Source of the DNA: Elusimicrobia bacterium RIFCSPLOWO2_01_FULL_64_13
Lineage (GTDB): Bacteria > Elusimicrobiota > Elusimicrobia > 2-02-FULL-39-32
DNA length: 27,128 bases
Reading direction: 5' to 3'
NCBI GenBank assembly: GCA_001800095.1
Contig: MGUT01000012.1
Coordinates: forward strand, 3,751 to 30,878
The notes beneath the pieces were generated by a model, which was not told where the DNA came from, searched no databases, and saw only the letters and a list, made by a program, of their open reading frames with translations. The position numbers and the translations under genes were made by a program. Below, in pieces: positions 14,439-23,847 of this stretch. Positions within the stretch are counted from its first letter, which is position 1. Each line of letters opens with the position of its first letter.

Positions 14439-15352
14439 ACCCGCCGGTCCGCCGGCTCGCCGGCGATCTCTTTTTCCAGCTCGCGCAGGCCTTTCAGCGC
14501 GGCGCCGTTGCCCTTCCTCTTCAGGTCTTCCGCAAGGCGCAGGGCGTCGTCGCCCACCGGCGTCAGGGGATGCCAGAGGTGGAACTGGATCGCCCGGTAG
14601 GTGATCCACTCGATCTTCAACCCCGTCTGTCCGATCCTGCGTTCCAGGTCCGTGTCCTCTCCGAAGCCGGGCATGGTGAAGGTCTCGTCGAAACCGTTCA
14701 GCTCCCATAGCCGCTTCCGCGAGATGGAAAAATTCGACCCGATGAGCGTGGGCTTCCGGTTGCGGGAGAAAGCGTTCAGCGCCCGGGCGATGGGCCGGGG
14801 AAGGTAAAAACCCTGCTCGCCGTAATCCACGGACCTTTTCAGGGCGTTCCGCGCGAGCCAGGTCCAGGACTCGACGGCGCCGCCGCGGACGTCCTCCGCC
14901 GTGAGAGCCCTGGAGACGGATTCCGTCAGGTCCACTCTCCGGCCGCAGGCGACGGCGTCCTCGCCGCAGTCCTGGAAATGCGAGAGCAGGAAATGCCGGT
15001 GGGGGATACAGTCCGCGTCCGCGAAAACGACGCGGTCCGCGCGGCATTCCAGCACCGCCCGGTTGAGCATGCGCAGCTTGCCCCAGCCGCGGTCCTCCTG
15101 GCGGAGGTAGAGAGTCGGGAAGGACACCTGGTCGGAGAATTCGGAGAAGGTCCGCTCCACTTCCGGCCCGGACCCGTCGTCGGCGAGGATGAGCTGGAAC
15201 TCCTGGTGGTGGTTCCTGAAAAAACTCTGCCGGCGGTACCCTTCCAGGGCGAGGCGGAGCTCCCGGGGGCGGTTGTAGGCCGCCACCACGGCCGCGAGCC
15301 CGGGTTCGGCGGCCCCGGCGTTCAGGTCCTCGTTCCGCGACCATTTTTTCAC
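14435..15352 (-). CDS. Family 2 glycosyltransferase
   Basis: This is a 305-residue GT-A enzyme. It has the N-terminal nucleotide-sugar fold AAVVAAYNRPRELRLAL (20-36), LILADDGSG (54-62), RGWGKLRMLNRAV (88-100), the metal-binding VFADADCIP (109-117, Asp112-Asp114) and a C-terminal GFGEDTDLERRIG (229-241) with the acidic pair 232-233 typical of galactosyltransferase-like C-terminal domains. There are no membrane helices. The acceptor is unknown; a role in surface glycan assembly is likely, with the DegT aminotransferase close by. It starts at GTG 15352, directly at the predicted +1 of a TATAAT promoter, with no Shine-Dalgarno. It is divergent from groES. Confidence 0.88.
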   Translation of the reverse strand: MKKWSRNEDLNAGAAEPGLAAVVAAYNRPRELRLALEGYRRQSFFRNHHQEFQLILADDGSGPEVERTFSEFSDQVSFPTLYLRQEDRGWGKLRMLNRAVLECRADRVVFADADCIPHRHFLLSHFQDCGEDAVACGRRVDLTESVSRALTAEDVRGGAVESWTWLARNALKRSVDYGEQGFYLPRPIARALNAFSRNRKPTLIGSNFSISRKRLWELNGFDETFTMPGFGEDTDLERRIGQTGLKIEWITYRAIQFHLWHPLTPVGDDALRLAEDLKRKGNGAALKGLRELEKEIAGEPADRRV

Positions 15353-15364
15353 CCCGCCATTATA
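15350..15364 (-). promoter_or_regulatory. -10 box and leaderless start of the glycosyltransferase gene
   Basis: On the minus strand a perfect TATAAT (15364-15359) is followed by six bases (GGCGGG) and then the GTG start codon at 15352-15350, so +1 coincides with the first coding base. The -35 region is weak (TTTTAA at 17 bases). Confidence 0.6.
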
Positions 15365-15419
15365 TCAAACTCCTTCCCGCCTTAAAAAATGACCGCGGGC
15401 CATCCGCTTAAAAAAACCC

Positions 15420-15449
15420 TTGACAGGGCCCCAAGGCATTGAGTATAAT
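15420..15449 (+). promoter_or_regulatory. Consensus sigma-70 promoter of groESL
   Basis: A perfect TTGACA (15420-15425), an 18-base spacer and a perfect TATAAT (15444-15449) form the strongest promoter in the window. Its -10 end overlaps the first CIRCE element, so HrcA binding would block it directly. The 5' leader to groES is about 110 bases. Confidence 0.92.
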
Positions 15450-15474
15450 AGCACTCAAGACGATAGAGTGCCAA
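15448..15474 (+). promoter_or_regulatory. CIRCE operator 1 (HrcA site)
   Basis: ATAGCACTC, a 9-base spacer and GAGTGCCAA match the CIRCE consensus (TTAGCACTC-N9-GAGTGCTAA) at 16 of 18 arm positions. It overlaps the promoter -10 box and the predicted transcription start, the classical position for HrcA repression. Confidence 0.93.
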
Positions 15475-15505
15475 CATCGTGGCGCCTATTTTTTTGGCCC
15501 GTATA

Positions 15506-15532
15506 TTGGCACTCCGCACGACCAAGTGCTAA
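15506..15532 (+). promoter_or_regulatory. CIRCE operator 2 (HrcA site)
   Basis: TTGGCACTC, a 9-base spacer and AAGTGCTAA also match CIRCE at 16 of 18 arm positions. It lies in the groES leader, 31 bases after the first operator and 33 bases before the start codon, so it could act as DNA operator and as an mRNA hairpin. Confidence 0.85.
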
Positions 15533-15565
15533 CTTTCAAAGCACCAACATAAGGAGGAAGTCACC

Positions 15566-15868
15566 ATGGCAGTCGCGACCATCAAGAAGATCAAGCCTTT
15601 GGCCGACCGCGTTCTGGTCAAGCCATTGGAGAAGCAGGAGGAGAAGAAGGGCGGGATCATCATTCCGGACACCGCCAAGGAAAAACCGCAGGAGGGAGAA
15701 GTCATCGCCGCCGGCCCCGGCAAACGGGACGATTCCGGCAAGCTCATCCCCATGGACGTCAAGGCGGGGGACAAGATCCTCTACGGGAAATATTCAGGGA
15801 CCGAGATCAAGATCGAGGACGAAGAGTACCTCATCATGCACCAGGACGACATCCTGGGCATTCTCTAA
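15566..15868 (+). CDS. groES: Co-chaperonin GroES
   Basis: GroES is the heptameric lid of the GroEL folding chamber in the cytoplasm. The 100-residue protein has the standard IKPLADRVLVKPLE start, the mobile-loop region EEKKGGIIIPDTAKEKPQEG (about 21-40), the roof VIAAGPGKR and the terminal YLIMHQDDILGIL. A strong Shine-Dalgarno (AAGGAGG, 15551-15557) lies 8 bases before the ATG. It is expressed from a consensus promoter under two CIRCE operators and leads into groEL after 33 bases. Confidence 0.98.
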   Translation: MAVATIKKIKPLADRVLVKPLEKQEEKKGGIIIPDTAKEKPQEGEVIAAGPGKRDDSGKLIPMDVKAGDKILYGKYSGTEIKIEDEEYLIMHQDDILGIL

Positions 15869-15901
15869 GATTCGGGACATCTTTTAAGGAGGAAGTCAAA
15901 C

Positions 15902-17536
<1,635 letters not shown>

Positions 17537-17572
17537 AAATAGGCCGATAATCATCCGCTAAAGACATCAGGG

Positions 17573-17622
17573 AACCCCGCTCAAAACGGCCTCGGCCGTT
17601 CTTGGGCGGGGTTTCTCTTTTC
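17573..17622 (+). terminator. Rho-independent terminator after groEL
   Basis: AACCCCGC (17573-17580) pairs with GCGGGGTT (17606-17613). An inner CGGC/GCCG stem extends the hairpin, and a T-rich tract (TTTCTCTTTT) follows. It begins 36 bases after the groEL stop and separates the heat-shock unit from yggS. Confidence 0.9.
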
Positions 17623-17634
17623 CCTCGAAAATGC

Positions 17635-17640
17635 TATAAT
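17635..17640 (+). promoter_or_regulatory. Possible -10 box for yggS operon
   Basis: A perfect TATAAT lies 10 bases before the preferred ATG at 17651 and directly after the groEL terminator. The -35 region is weak because the terminator T-tract occupies it. If used, transcription would start near 17647, leaving about four untranslated bases. Confidence 0.45.
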
Positions 17641-17650
17641 GGAGGCCTCC

Positions 17651-18340
17651 ATGATTCGCGACAACCTCTTGCGGGTGATGGATAGGATAGAGAAGGCATG
17701 CCAGCGCGCCGGAAGGCAGGGAAGGGAGGTCCAGCTGGTCGCGGTGACCAAGACGGTCCCCGTCGACCGGATATTGGAAGCGGTCCGGTGCGGCGTCACG
17801 GACATCGGCGAGAGCCGTGTCCAGGAATCCCAGGAAAAATTTCAGTCCCTCGCCGGCCGCGCCCAGGTGCGCCGGCATTTGATCGGCCGGCTGCAGAGGA
17901 ACAAGGCCGGCCGCGCGGCCGAGATCTTCGACTGCGTCCAGTCCCTGGAATCCGCGCGCTGCGCCCAGGCCCTGGACCGGAGGGCGAAGGAACTCGGGAA
18001 GGTCCTGGATTGCCTCATAGAGGTCAAGGCCTCCCCGGAGGCCGCCAAGGGGGGGGTGCCGGCGGAGGACTTCGAGGCCTTCATCGAGTCCTGCCGGGAC
18101 CTGGAAAACCTGCGGCTCCGTGGTCTGATGGCCATCCCGCCCTACGAAGAGGACCCCGAAGGGTCCCGGCCGGTCTTCCGGGCGGTGCGCGAGCTTTTCT
18201 CGAAGCAGGTCTCCCATTTCACCCGGCCCATCCTCTCCATGGGGATGTCGCACGATCTCGAAGCGGCCATTCAGGAGGGAAGCACCATGGTCCGCGTCGG
18301 CCGGGCCATATTCGGAGAAAGGCCCATAGGACCCATATGA
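17651..18340 (+). CDS. yggS: YggS-family PLP homeostasis protein
   Basis: YggS/PLPBP proteins bind PLP, have no known enzymatic turnover and buffer intracellular PLP; loss disturbs amino-acid pools. From ATG 17651 the protein has 229 residues, with the PLP lysine in LVAVTKTV (Lys34), HLIGRLQRNKAG, and the C-terminal phosphate site LSMGMSHDLEAAI followed by STMVRVGRAIFGER. An ATG four codons upstream (17639) overlaps the TATAAT box and is less likely. GGAGG lies 5 bases before 17651 but may not be transcribed. It is coupled to proC by a 4-base ATGA overlap, the common yggS-proC pairing. Confidence 0.94.
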   Translation: MIRDNLLRVMDRIEKACQRAGRQGREVQLVAVTKTVPVDRILEAVRCGVTDIGESRVQESQEKFQSLAGRAQVRRHLIGRLQRNKAGRAAEIFDCVQSLESARCAQALDRRAKELGKVLDCLIEVKASPEAAKGGVPAEDFEAFIESCRDLENLRLRGLMAIPPYEEDPEGSRPVFRAVRELFSKQVSHFTRPILSMGMSHDLEAAIQEGSTMVRVGRAIFGERPIGPI

Positions 18341-19149
18341 AAAGAACGCGGTGCGCTTTTTTGGGGACGGGGAACATGGGCGGGGCCCTCATCCGGGGCG
18401 CCGTCCGGTCCGGGGCCGTTTCCGCGAAGGACCTCTCTGCGTTCGACGTTCAAAAGCGGGCTCTCTCCCGTTTGGCCGGGGACACGGGGATCCGCCCGGC
18501 CGCCTCCGCGGTCCGGGCCGTCCGGGGCGCCGGATACGTCTTTTTGTGCGTGAAGCCCGGCCAGGTCGCCCAGGTCCTGGGCGATATCTCCGGAACCCTG
18601 GAGCGGGGCCAATGCCTCGTCTCCATCGCCGCCGGCGTACCCACGGACAGGATCGAGAAGCATTTTCCGGGCAGGCGGATGGCCGTGGTGAGGGTGATGC
18701 CCAACAGCCCCGCCCTGGTCGGCCAGGGCGCGGCCGCTGTCTGCGGCGGCCGCTTCGCCAGTCCGGCGCAGGTCCGGTTCGTAAAGGATTTTTTCGGGTC
18801 GGTCGGGACGGCGGTGGTCCTGGCGGAACGTCATTTCGACGCCGTGACCGCGGTGTCGGGGTCCGGTCCGGCCTACGTCTTTTATCTGGCGGAAGCCCTC
18901 GGGCGGGCCGCGGAAGTATTGGGGCTTCCCGCCTCCGAGGCGGCGGATCTCGTACGCCAGACGATTTTTGGGGCAGGGACCATGCTCGCCCGGGGCGGGC
19001 TTCCCGCGGAGCTCCGCCGGCAGGTCACTTCCCCCGGAGGGACCACGGAGGCCGCCGTCCGCCAACTGGCCAAGTCCGGCTGGACGGAGGACCTGGTCCG
19101 GGCGGTCCGCAAGGCCCGGGACCGTTCCCGGGAGATCTCCCGGGGCTGA
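18337..19149 (+). CDS. proC: Pyrroline-5-carboxylate reductase
   Basis: ProC reduces pyrroline-5-carboxylate to proline with NAD(P)H. The ATG at 18337 (overlapping the yggS stop) gives 270 residues beginning MKRTRCAFLGTGNMGGALI, with the Rossmann glycine motif at residues 10-15. The frame is open upstream to 17698, but that part runs through yggS and is not coding. Later motifs are VRVMPNSPALVGQG, the signature VSGSGPAYVFYLAEAL, and TSPGGTTEAAV. Length is normal. It is in the same operon as yggS. Confidence 0.96.
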   Translation: MKRTRCAFLGTGNMGGALIRGAVRSGAVSAKDLSAFDVQKRALSRLAGDTGIRPAASAVRAVRGAGYVFLCVKPGQVAQVLGDISGTLERGQCLVSIAAGVPTDRIEKHFPGRRMAVVRVMPNSPALVGQGAAAVCGGRFASPAQVRFVKDFFGSVGTAVVLAERHFDAVTAVSGSGPAYVFYLAEALGRAAEVLGLPASEAADLVRQTIFGAGTMLARGGLPAELRRQVTSPGGTTEAAVRQLAKSGWTEDLVRAVRKARDRSREISRG

Positions 19150-19206
19150 ATGAATTTCAGGTAAGGGTCGAAGTCATCCCATGAAGCATGACGGTTGGAG
19201 GATCGT

Positions 19207-19470
19207 ATGATAATCCGAGTACGGGTCATTCCCAATGCCAAAGAAAGCGACGTCGTCGGACGGATCGGCAGCACGGTCCGCCTCAAAGTGGCGGCGCCGG
19301 CGATCGACGGCAAGGCCAATATCGAGTTGTGCCGTTTCCTCGCTGATTTCTTCGAGGTCCGGCCGAGAAGCGTGAAGATCGTCCGCGGCGAAAAAGGCCG
19401 CGAAAAAACGGTCGAGATCGAAGGCAGGACCGAGGAAGAGCTCAAGTCCGTGATGGAGTCCATCCCCTAA
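19207..19470 (+). CDS. yggU: DUF167 (YggU) family protein
   Basis: This 87-residue protein matches the DUF167/YggU family, whose biochemical function is unknown. Recognisable segments are RVIPNAKESDVVG (6-18), VRLKVAAPAIDGKAN (24-38), SVKIVRGEKGREKTVEIEG and a short acidic tail. I choose ATG 19207 because GGAGG (19197-19201) sits 5 bases upstream; a TTG at 19195 is also open. It lies 57 bases after proC and 10 before mtnA. A DUF167 gene beside yggS and proC is a common arrangement. Confidence 0.93.
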   Translation: MIIRVRVIPNAKESDVVGRIGSTVRLKVAAPAIDGKANIELCRFLADFFEVRPRSVKIVRGEKGREKTVEIEGRTEEELKSVMESIP

Positions 19471-19480
19471 GACCCGGGCC

Positions 19481-20593
<1,113 letters not shown>

Positions 20594-20601
20594 GGCCGGC
20601 G

Positions 20602-23382
20602 ATGAGTTACTCGCACACCGTCCACCTGCCCCAGACCCCTTTTCCCATGAGAGCCGACCTGCCCAAGCGGGAGCCGGCCATCCTCGAATTCTGGGAGAAG
20701 GAAAGGATCTACGAGAAGATCCGCCGGCAAAGGGCCGGCCGGCCTAAATTCGTCCTGCACGACGGCCCGCCCTACGCCAACGGCCGCATCCACATGGGCC
20801 ACGCCCTGAACAAGATATTGAAGGACGTGATCGTCAAGTACCGCACCCTCCTGGGGGAGGATTCCCCCTACGTGCCGGGCTGGGACTGCCACGGGCTCCC
20901 CATAGAGCACCAGCTCATGAAGGACCTGAAAAAGGACAAGCACAACGTGGACGTCCTCGAGTTCCGCAAAAAGGCGGCGGAATTCGCGTTGAAATGGGTC
21001 GAGGTCCAGAAGGAGGAGTTCAAGCGACTGGGCGTCTTTGGGGACTGGGAAAACCCTTATTTAACTCTCACCCCGAACTATGAAACAGCTATTTTGAAGT
21101 CCTTCAGGGAGCTTTTCGAGAAAGGATTCATCAGCCGGAGCATGAAACCGGTGCAGTGGTGCGCCTCCTGCGAGACGGCCCTGGCCGACGCCGAAGTGGA
21201 ATACGAAGAAAAGGAATCCCCCGCGATTTACGTGAAGTTCGAAATGGTGTTGGAAAAAAAGCCGCCGCGCAACCTGTACATGGTCATCTGGACCACCACG
21301 CCCTGGACCTTGCCGGCTAATGTCGGGCTGATGCTGCATCCAAACCTGAAATACGCCGTGGTGCGCGTGAAAAAACGGAACGAGGACTGGATCATCGCCG
21401 AATCATTGTGCCGCGATCTTCTGGAGAACAAACTGCGGCTGGCCGCTTCCGATTATGAAGTCATGGAAACGAGAGCGGGTTCGGAATTCGGCGGTTGGAA
21501 GGCAAAACGAATCTTTCCGGATACGGGCGGAATGCCGTGGAGTCCATGCCTATTGGATCCCGGCGTGTCCGAAGAGGACGGGACGGGGGTCGTCCACATC
21601 GCCCCCGGACACGGGGAGATCGACTATGCCGTGGGGCACGTGAACCATGGCCTGCCGGTCCTCTCGCCGGTGAACGATTCCGGCAAGTATGCGGAGGATG
21701 TCGGGTATGACGGGCTCAAGGGTCTCTTCGTGCTCTCCAAAGGCAACCAGAAGGTCCTGGAAATGCTGGGCGACCGGCTGGTGCACCAGGAGAAGATCAA
21801 GCATTCCTATCCCCATTGCTGGCGCTGCAAGAAACCCGTCATATTCCGGGCCACCCACCAGTGGTTCCTCAACGTGGATCACGAATCCCTGCGCTCCAAA
21901 TTGCTTTCCGAAATCGAGAACGTCCGGTGGATTCCCGCCCACGGCAGGAACCGCATCAAGGGCATGATCGAGCAGAGGCCGGACTGGTGCCTGTCTCGCC
22001 AGCGCCTCTGGGGCACTCCTCTTCCCATCTTCTACTGCAAGGCCTGCGGCGAGCCCCTGGCCAATTCGGGCGCCATCAACATGGTGGAGGAAAAAGTCGG
22101 GCTGGAAGCGGACGGCTCCGACGCCTGGTTCCGGGAGAAGCCGGAATATTTCCTGGACCACGTCTCGCCGTTCAAATGCGAAAAATGCGGGGGCGCGGAT
22201 TTCGAAAAGGGCAAGGACATATTGGACGTCTGGTTCGATTCAGGGGTCTCATGGGAGGCGGTCCTGCGCGGGGACAAATCCCTGGAATGGCCGGCCGGCA
22301 TGTACCTGGAGGGCTCCGACCAGCACCGGGGCTGGTTCCAAAGCTCCCTCATCCCCGCCGTCGCTCTGCGCGGGAAAGCGCCCTACCGGAGCGTGCTCAC
22401 GCACGGGTTCGTGGTGGACGGAGAAGGCAGGAAAATGTCCAAGTCCCAGGGCAACGTGATCGCTCCCGAGGAGATCCTCAAGGACTACGGCGCCGACATC
22501 CTGCGCCTATGGGTGGCGGCTTCGGACTACAGAGAAGATATTCGGATTTCAAAGGACATTTTGAAAGGTGTTGCAGAAAGTTATCGTAAAATTCGCAATA
22601 CAATTCGCTATCTGCTTGGGAACCTGCATGGCTTTGATCCAGCTAAAGATGAAGTTTCTTATAACTCCATGCTTCCTGTAGACCGTTGGATACTGCATTG
22701 TCTCGCGGACATGATTGAAACATCTCGAAAATCTTACGACTCTTATGATTTTCATCGTGTAGTCGTATCAGTTTCTGGCTTTTGCATTCTTGAGTGTTCT
22801 TCGTTTTATTTTGATGTCTTGAAGGATAGACTCTATACTTTTAACGTATCCTCACTTGAGCGTCGGAGCGCTCAAACGGCGCTATATAAGATTCTTTCTT
22901 CTCTTCTTCGTGTTCTTGCTCCCATTCTCCCCTTTACTACAGAGGAAGCTTGGAGTTTAGGATTTAAAGATAAGTTCTGGAATGAGTCAAGCGTTTTACT
23001 TTCTGATTTTCCCAATCCAGATCCAAAATGGGAAGACAAAACATTGGATGATATATGGCAAAAAGTGTGGTTACTTCGTAACCAGACTAATCTTAGTTTG
23101 GAAGCGAAAAGAAAATCTGGGTTTATAGGGAGTTCTCTTGAAGCGAAAGTAATTTATATCGGCAGCCAAAATGACAAAAAATCTTTAGACCAAATTGGTG
23201 ATGATTTAGCTTCCGTGTTGATAGTTTCGCAGGTGGAGTTTAAAAATGGCACAGGACCGCTGGAAATAGAAGTTTGTAAAGCCGACGGGGAGAAGTGCTC
23301 CCGCTGCTGGCGCTACGACGTCACGGTCGGGCGGGACGCGGGCCATCCCAAGCTCTGCGGCCGCTGCGTGGGCGCGCTGTGA
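20602..23382 (+). CDS. ileS: Isoleucyl-tRNA synthetase (mosaic base composition)
   Basis: IleRS charges tRNA-Ile and edits valine. The 926-residue protein is full length and in frame. It carries PYANGRIHMGHALN (HIGH motif, His64-His67), the CP1 editing domain with TTTPWTLPANVG and DGTGVVHIAPGHGE, SDQHRGWFQSSL, KMSKSQGN (611-618), the anticodon-binding domain, and a C-terminal zinc finger (Cys899, 902, 919, 922). This is the bacterial type I form. Residues about 643-892 are encoded by AT-rich DNA unlike the rest. No ribosome site is obvious, and it starts 8 bases after mtnA. Its stop overlaps the lspA start. Confidence 0.97.
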   Translation: MSYSHTVHLPQTPFPMRADLPKREPAILEFWEKERIYEKIRRQRAGRPKFVLHDGPPYANGRIHMGHALNKILKDVIVKYRTLLGEDSPYVPGWDCHGLPIEHQLMKDLKKDKHNVDVLEFRKKAAEFALKWVEVQKEEFKRLGVFGDWENPYLTLTPNYETAILKSFRELFEKGFISRSMKPVQWCASCETALADAEVEYEEKESPAIYVKFEMVLEKKPPRNLYMVIWTTTPWTLPANVGLMLHPNLKYAVVRVKKRNEDWIIAESLCRDLLENKLRLAASDYEVMETRAGSEFGGWKAKRIFPDTGGMPWSPCLLDPGVSEEDGTGVVHIAPGHGEIDYAVGHVNHGLPVLSPVNDSGKYAEDVGYDGLKGLFVLSKGNQKVLEMLGDRLVHQEKIKHSYPHCWRCKKPVIFRATHQWFLNVDHESLRSKLLSEIENVRWIPAHGRNRIKGMIEQRPDWCLSRQRLWGTPLPIFYCKACGEPLANSGAINMVEEKVGLEADGSDAWFREKPEYFLDHVSPFKCEKCGGADFEKGKDILDVWFDSGVSWEAVLRGDKSLEWPAGMYLEGSDQHRGWFQSSLIPAVALRGKAPYRSVLTHGFVVDGEGRKMSKSQGNVIAPEEILKDYGADILRLWVAASDYREDIRISKDILKGVAESYRKIRNTIRYLLGNLHGFDPAKDEVSYNSMLPVDRWILHCLADMIETSRKSYDSYDFHRVVVSVSGFCILECSSFYFDVLKDRLYTFNVSSLERRSAQTALYKILSSLLRVLAPILPFTTEEAWSLGFKDKFWNESSVLLSDFPNPDPKWEDKTLDDIWQKVWLLRNQTNLSLEAKRKSGFIGSSLEAKVIYIGSQNDKKSLDQIGDDLASVLIVSQVEFKNGTGPLEIEVCKADGEKCSRCWRYDVTVGRDAGHPKLCGRCVGAL
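22527..23278 (+). other. AT-rich segment inside ileS (probable recombinant block)
   Basis: Three 60-base lines inside (22561, 22801, 23041) have 38, 33 and 35% G+C by hand count. The line at 22441 before it has 62%, and the line at 23281 after it has 75%. Both borders are abrupt, and codons shift to A/T-ending ones. The reading frame and the protein family stay intact. The block covers the anticodon-binding domain up to, but not including, the C-terminal zinc finger. Confidence 0.9.
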
Positions 23383-23846
23383 GATCGAGACTGTTCACCC
23401 CTCTCGCCGTCATCGGGGTCTTCCTGGCGGACCGGCTCTCCAAACTCTGGGTCATGGAACATTTCTCCTACGGGGAGGTCCGTCCCCTCCTGCCTTTTTT
23501 CCGGCTCACTTACCTCGAGAACACGGGAGCGGCCTTCAGCATCGGCCAGGGCCGGAACACGGCGCTCATCGTCCTGTCGGCGGCGATCCTGGTCGTCCTC
23601 TTGGCCGTCGAGCGGCGGATGGGCCCGGGCCGGCCGGGCCTGCGCGCGGGCCTGGGCCTGGTGATCGGCGGGGCGCTGGGCAACCTCTACGACCGCATCT
23701 CCTACGGAAGCGTGATCGATTTCCTGGATTTTTTCTGGGGCGCGCGCCATTGGCCGGCCTTCAACCTGGCCGACGCGGCCATCTGCGTCGGGGCGGCCGG
23801 GCTCCTCTACTTCCAACGCAGATCCGCCGGCGTCCCGGAGCCCTGA
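23379..23846 (+). CDS. lspA: Lipoprotein signal peptidase (signal peptidase II)
   Basis: LspA is an inner-membrane aspartyl protease that removes signal peptides from prolipoproteins. I start at GTG 23379, overlapping the ileS stop (GTGA), which gives 155 residues; the longer frame runs through ileS. Four hydrophobic stretches are visible (about 7-25, 61-78, 88-104, 128-146). Motifs are ENTGAAFSI (47-55), GGALGNLYDRISYGSVIDFLDF (catalytic Asp114 within 97-118) and FNLADAAI (catalytic Asp132). ileS-lspA adjacency is common in bacteria. It ends one base before the metH start. Confidence 0.96.
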   Translation: MRSRLFTPLAVIGVFLADRLSKLWVMEHFSYGEVRPLLPFFRLTYLENTGAAFSIGQGRNTALIVLSAAILVVLLAVERRMGPGRPGLRAGLGLVIGGALGNLYDRISYGSVIDFLDFFWGARHWPAFNLADAAICVGAAGLLYFQRRSAGVPEP

Positions 23847-23847
23847 C

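Noticed and set aside
13644..15344. A 566-codon minus-strand frame overlapping the glycosylase and glycosyltransferase
   Set aside because: It is out of frame with the motif-bearing glycosyltransferase and antisense to the glycosylase, with no recognisable domain.
17698..18336. A long N-terminal extension of proC
   Set aside because: It runs through yggS in another frame. ProC's Rossmann motif begins right after ATG 18337.
22527..23278. The AT-rich block as a mobile insertion (intein or insertion sequence)
   Set aside because: The encoded residues continue the normal isoleucyl-tRNA synthetase anticodon-binding domain, with no extra domain, terminal repeats or splice-type residues. Replacement rather than insertion fits.
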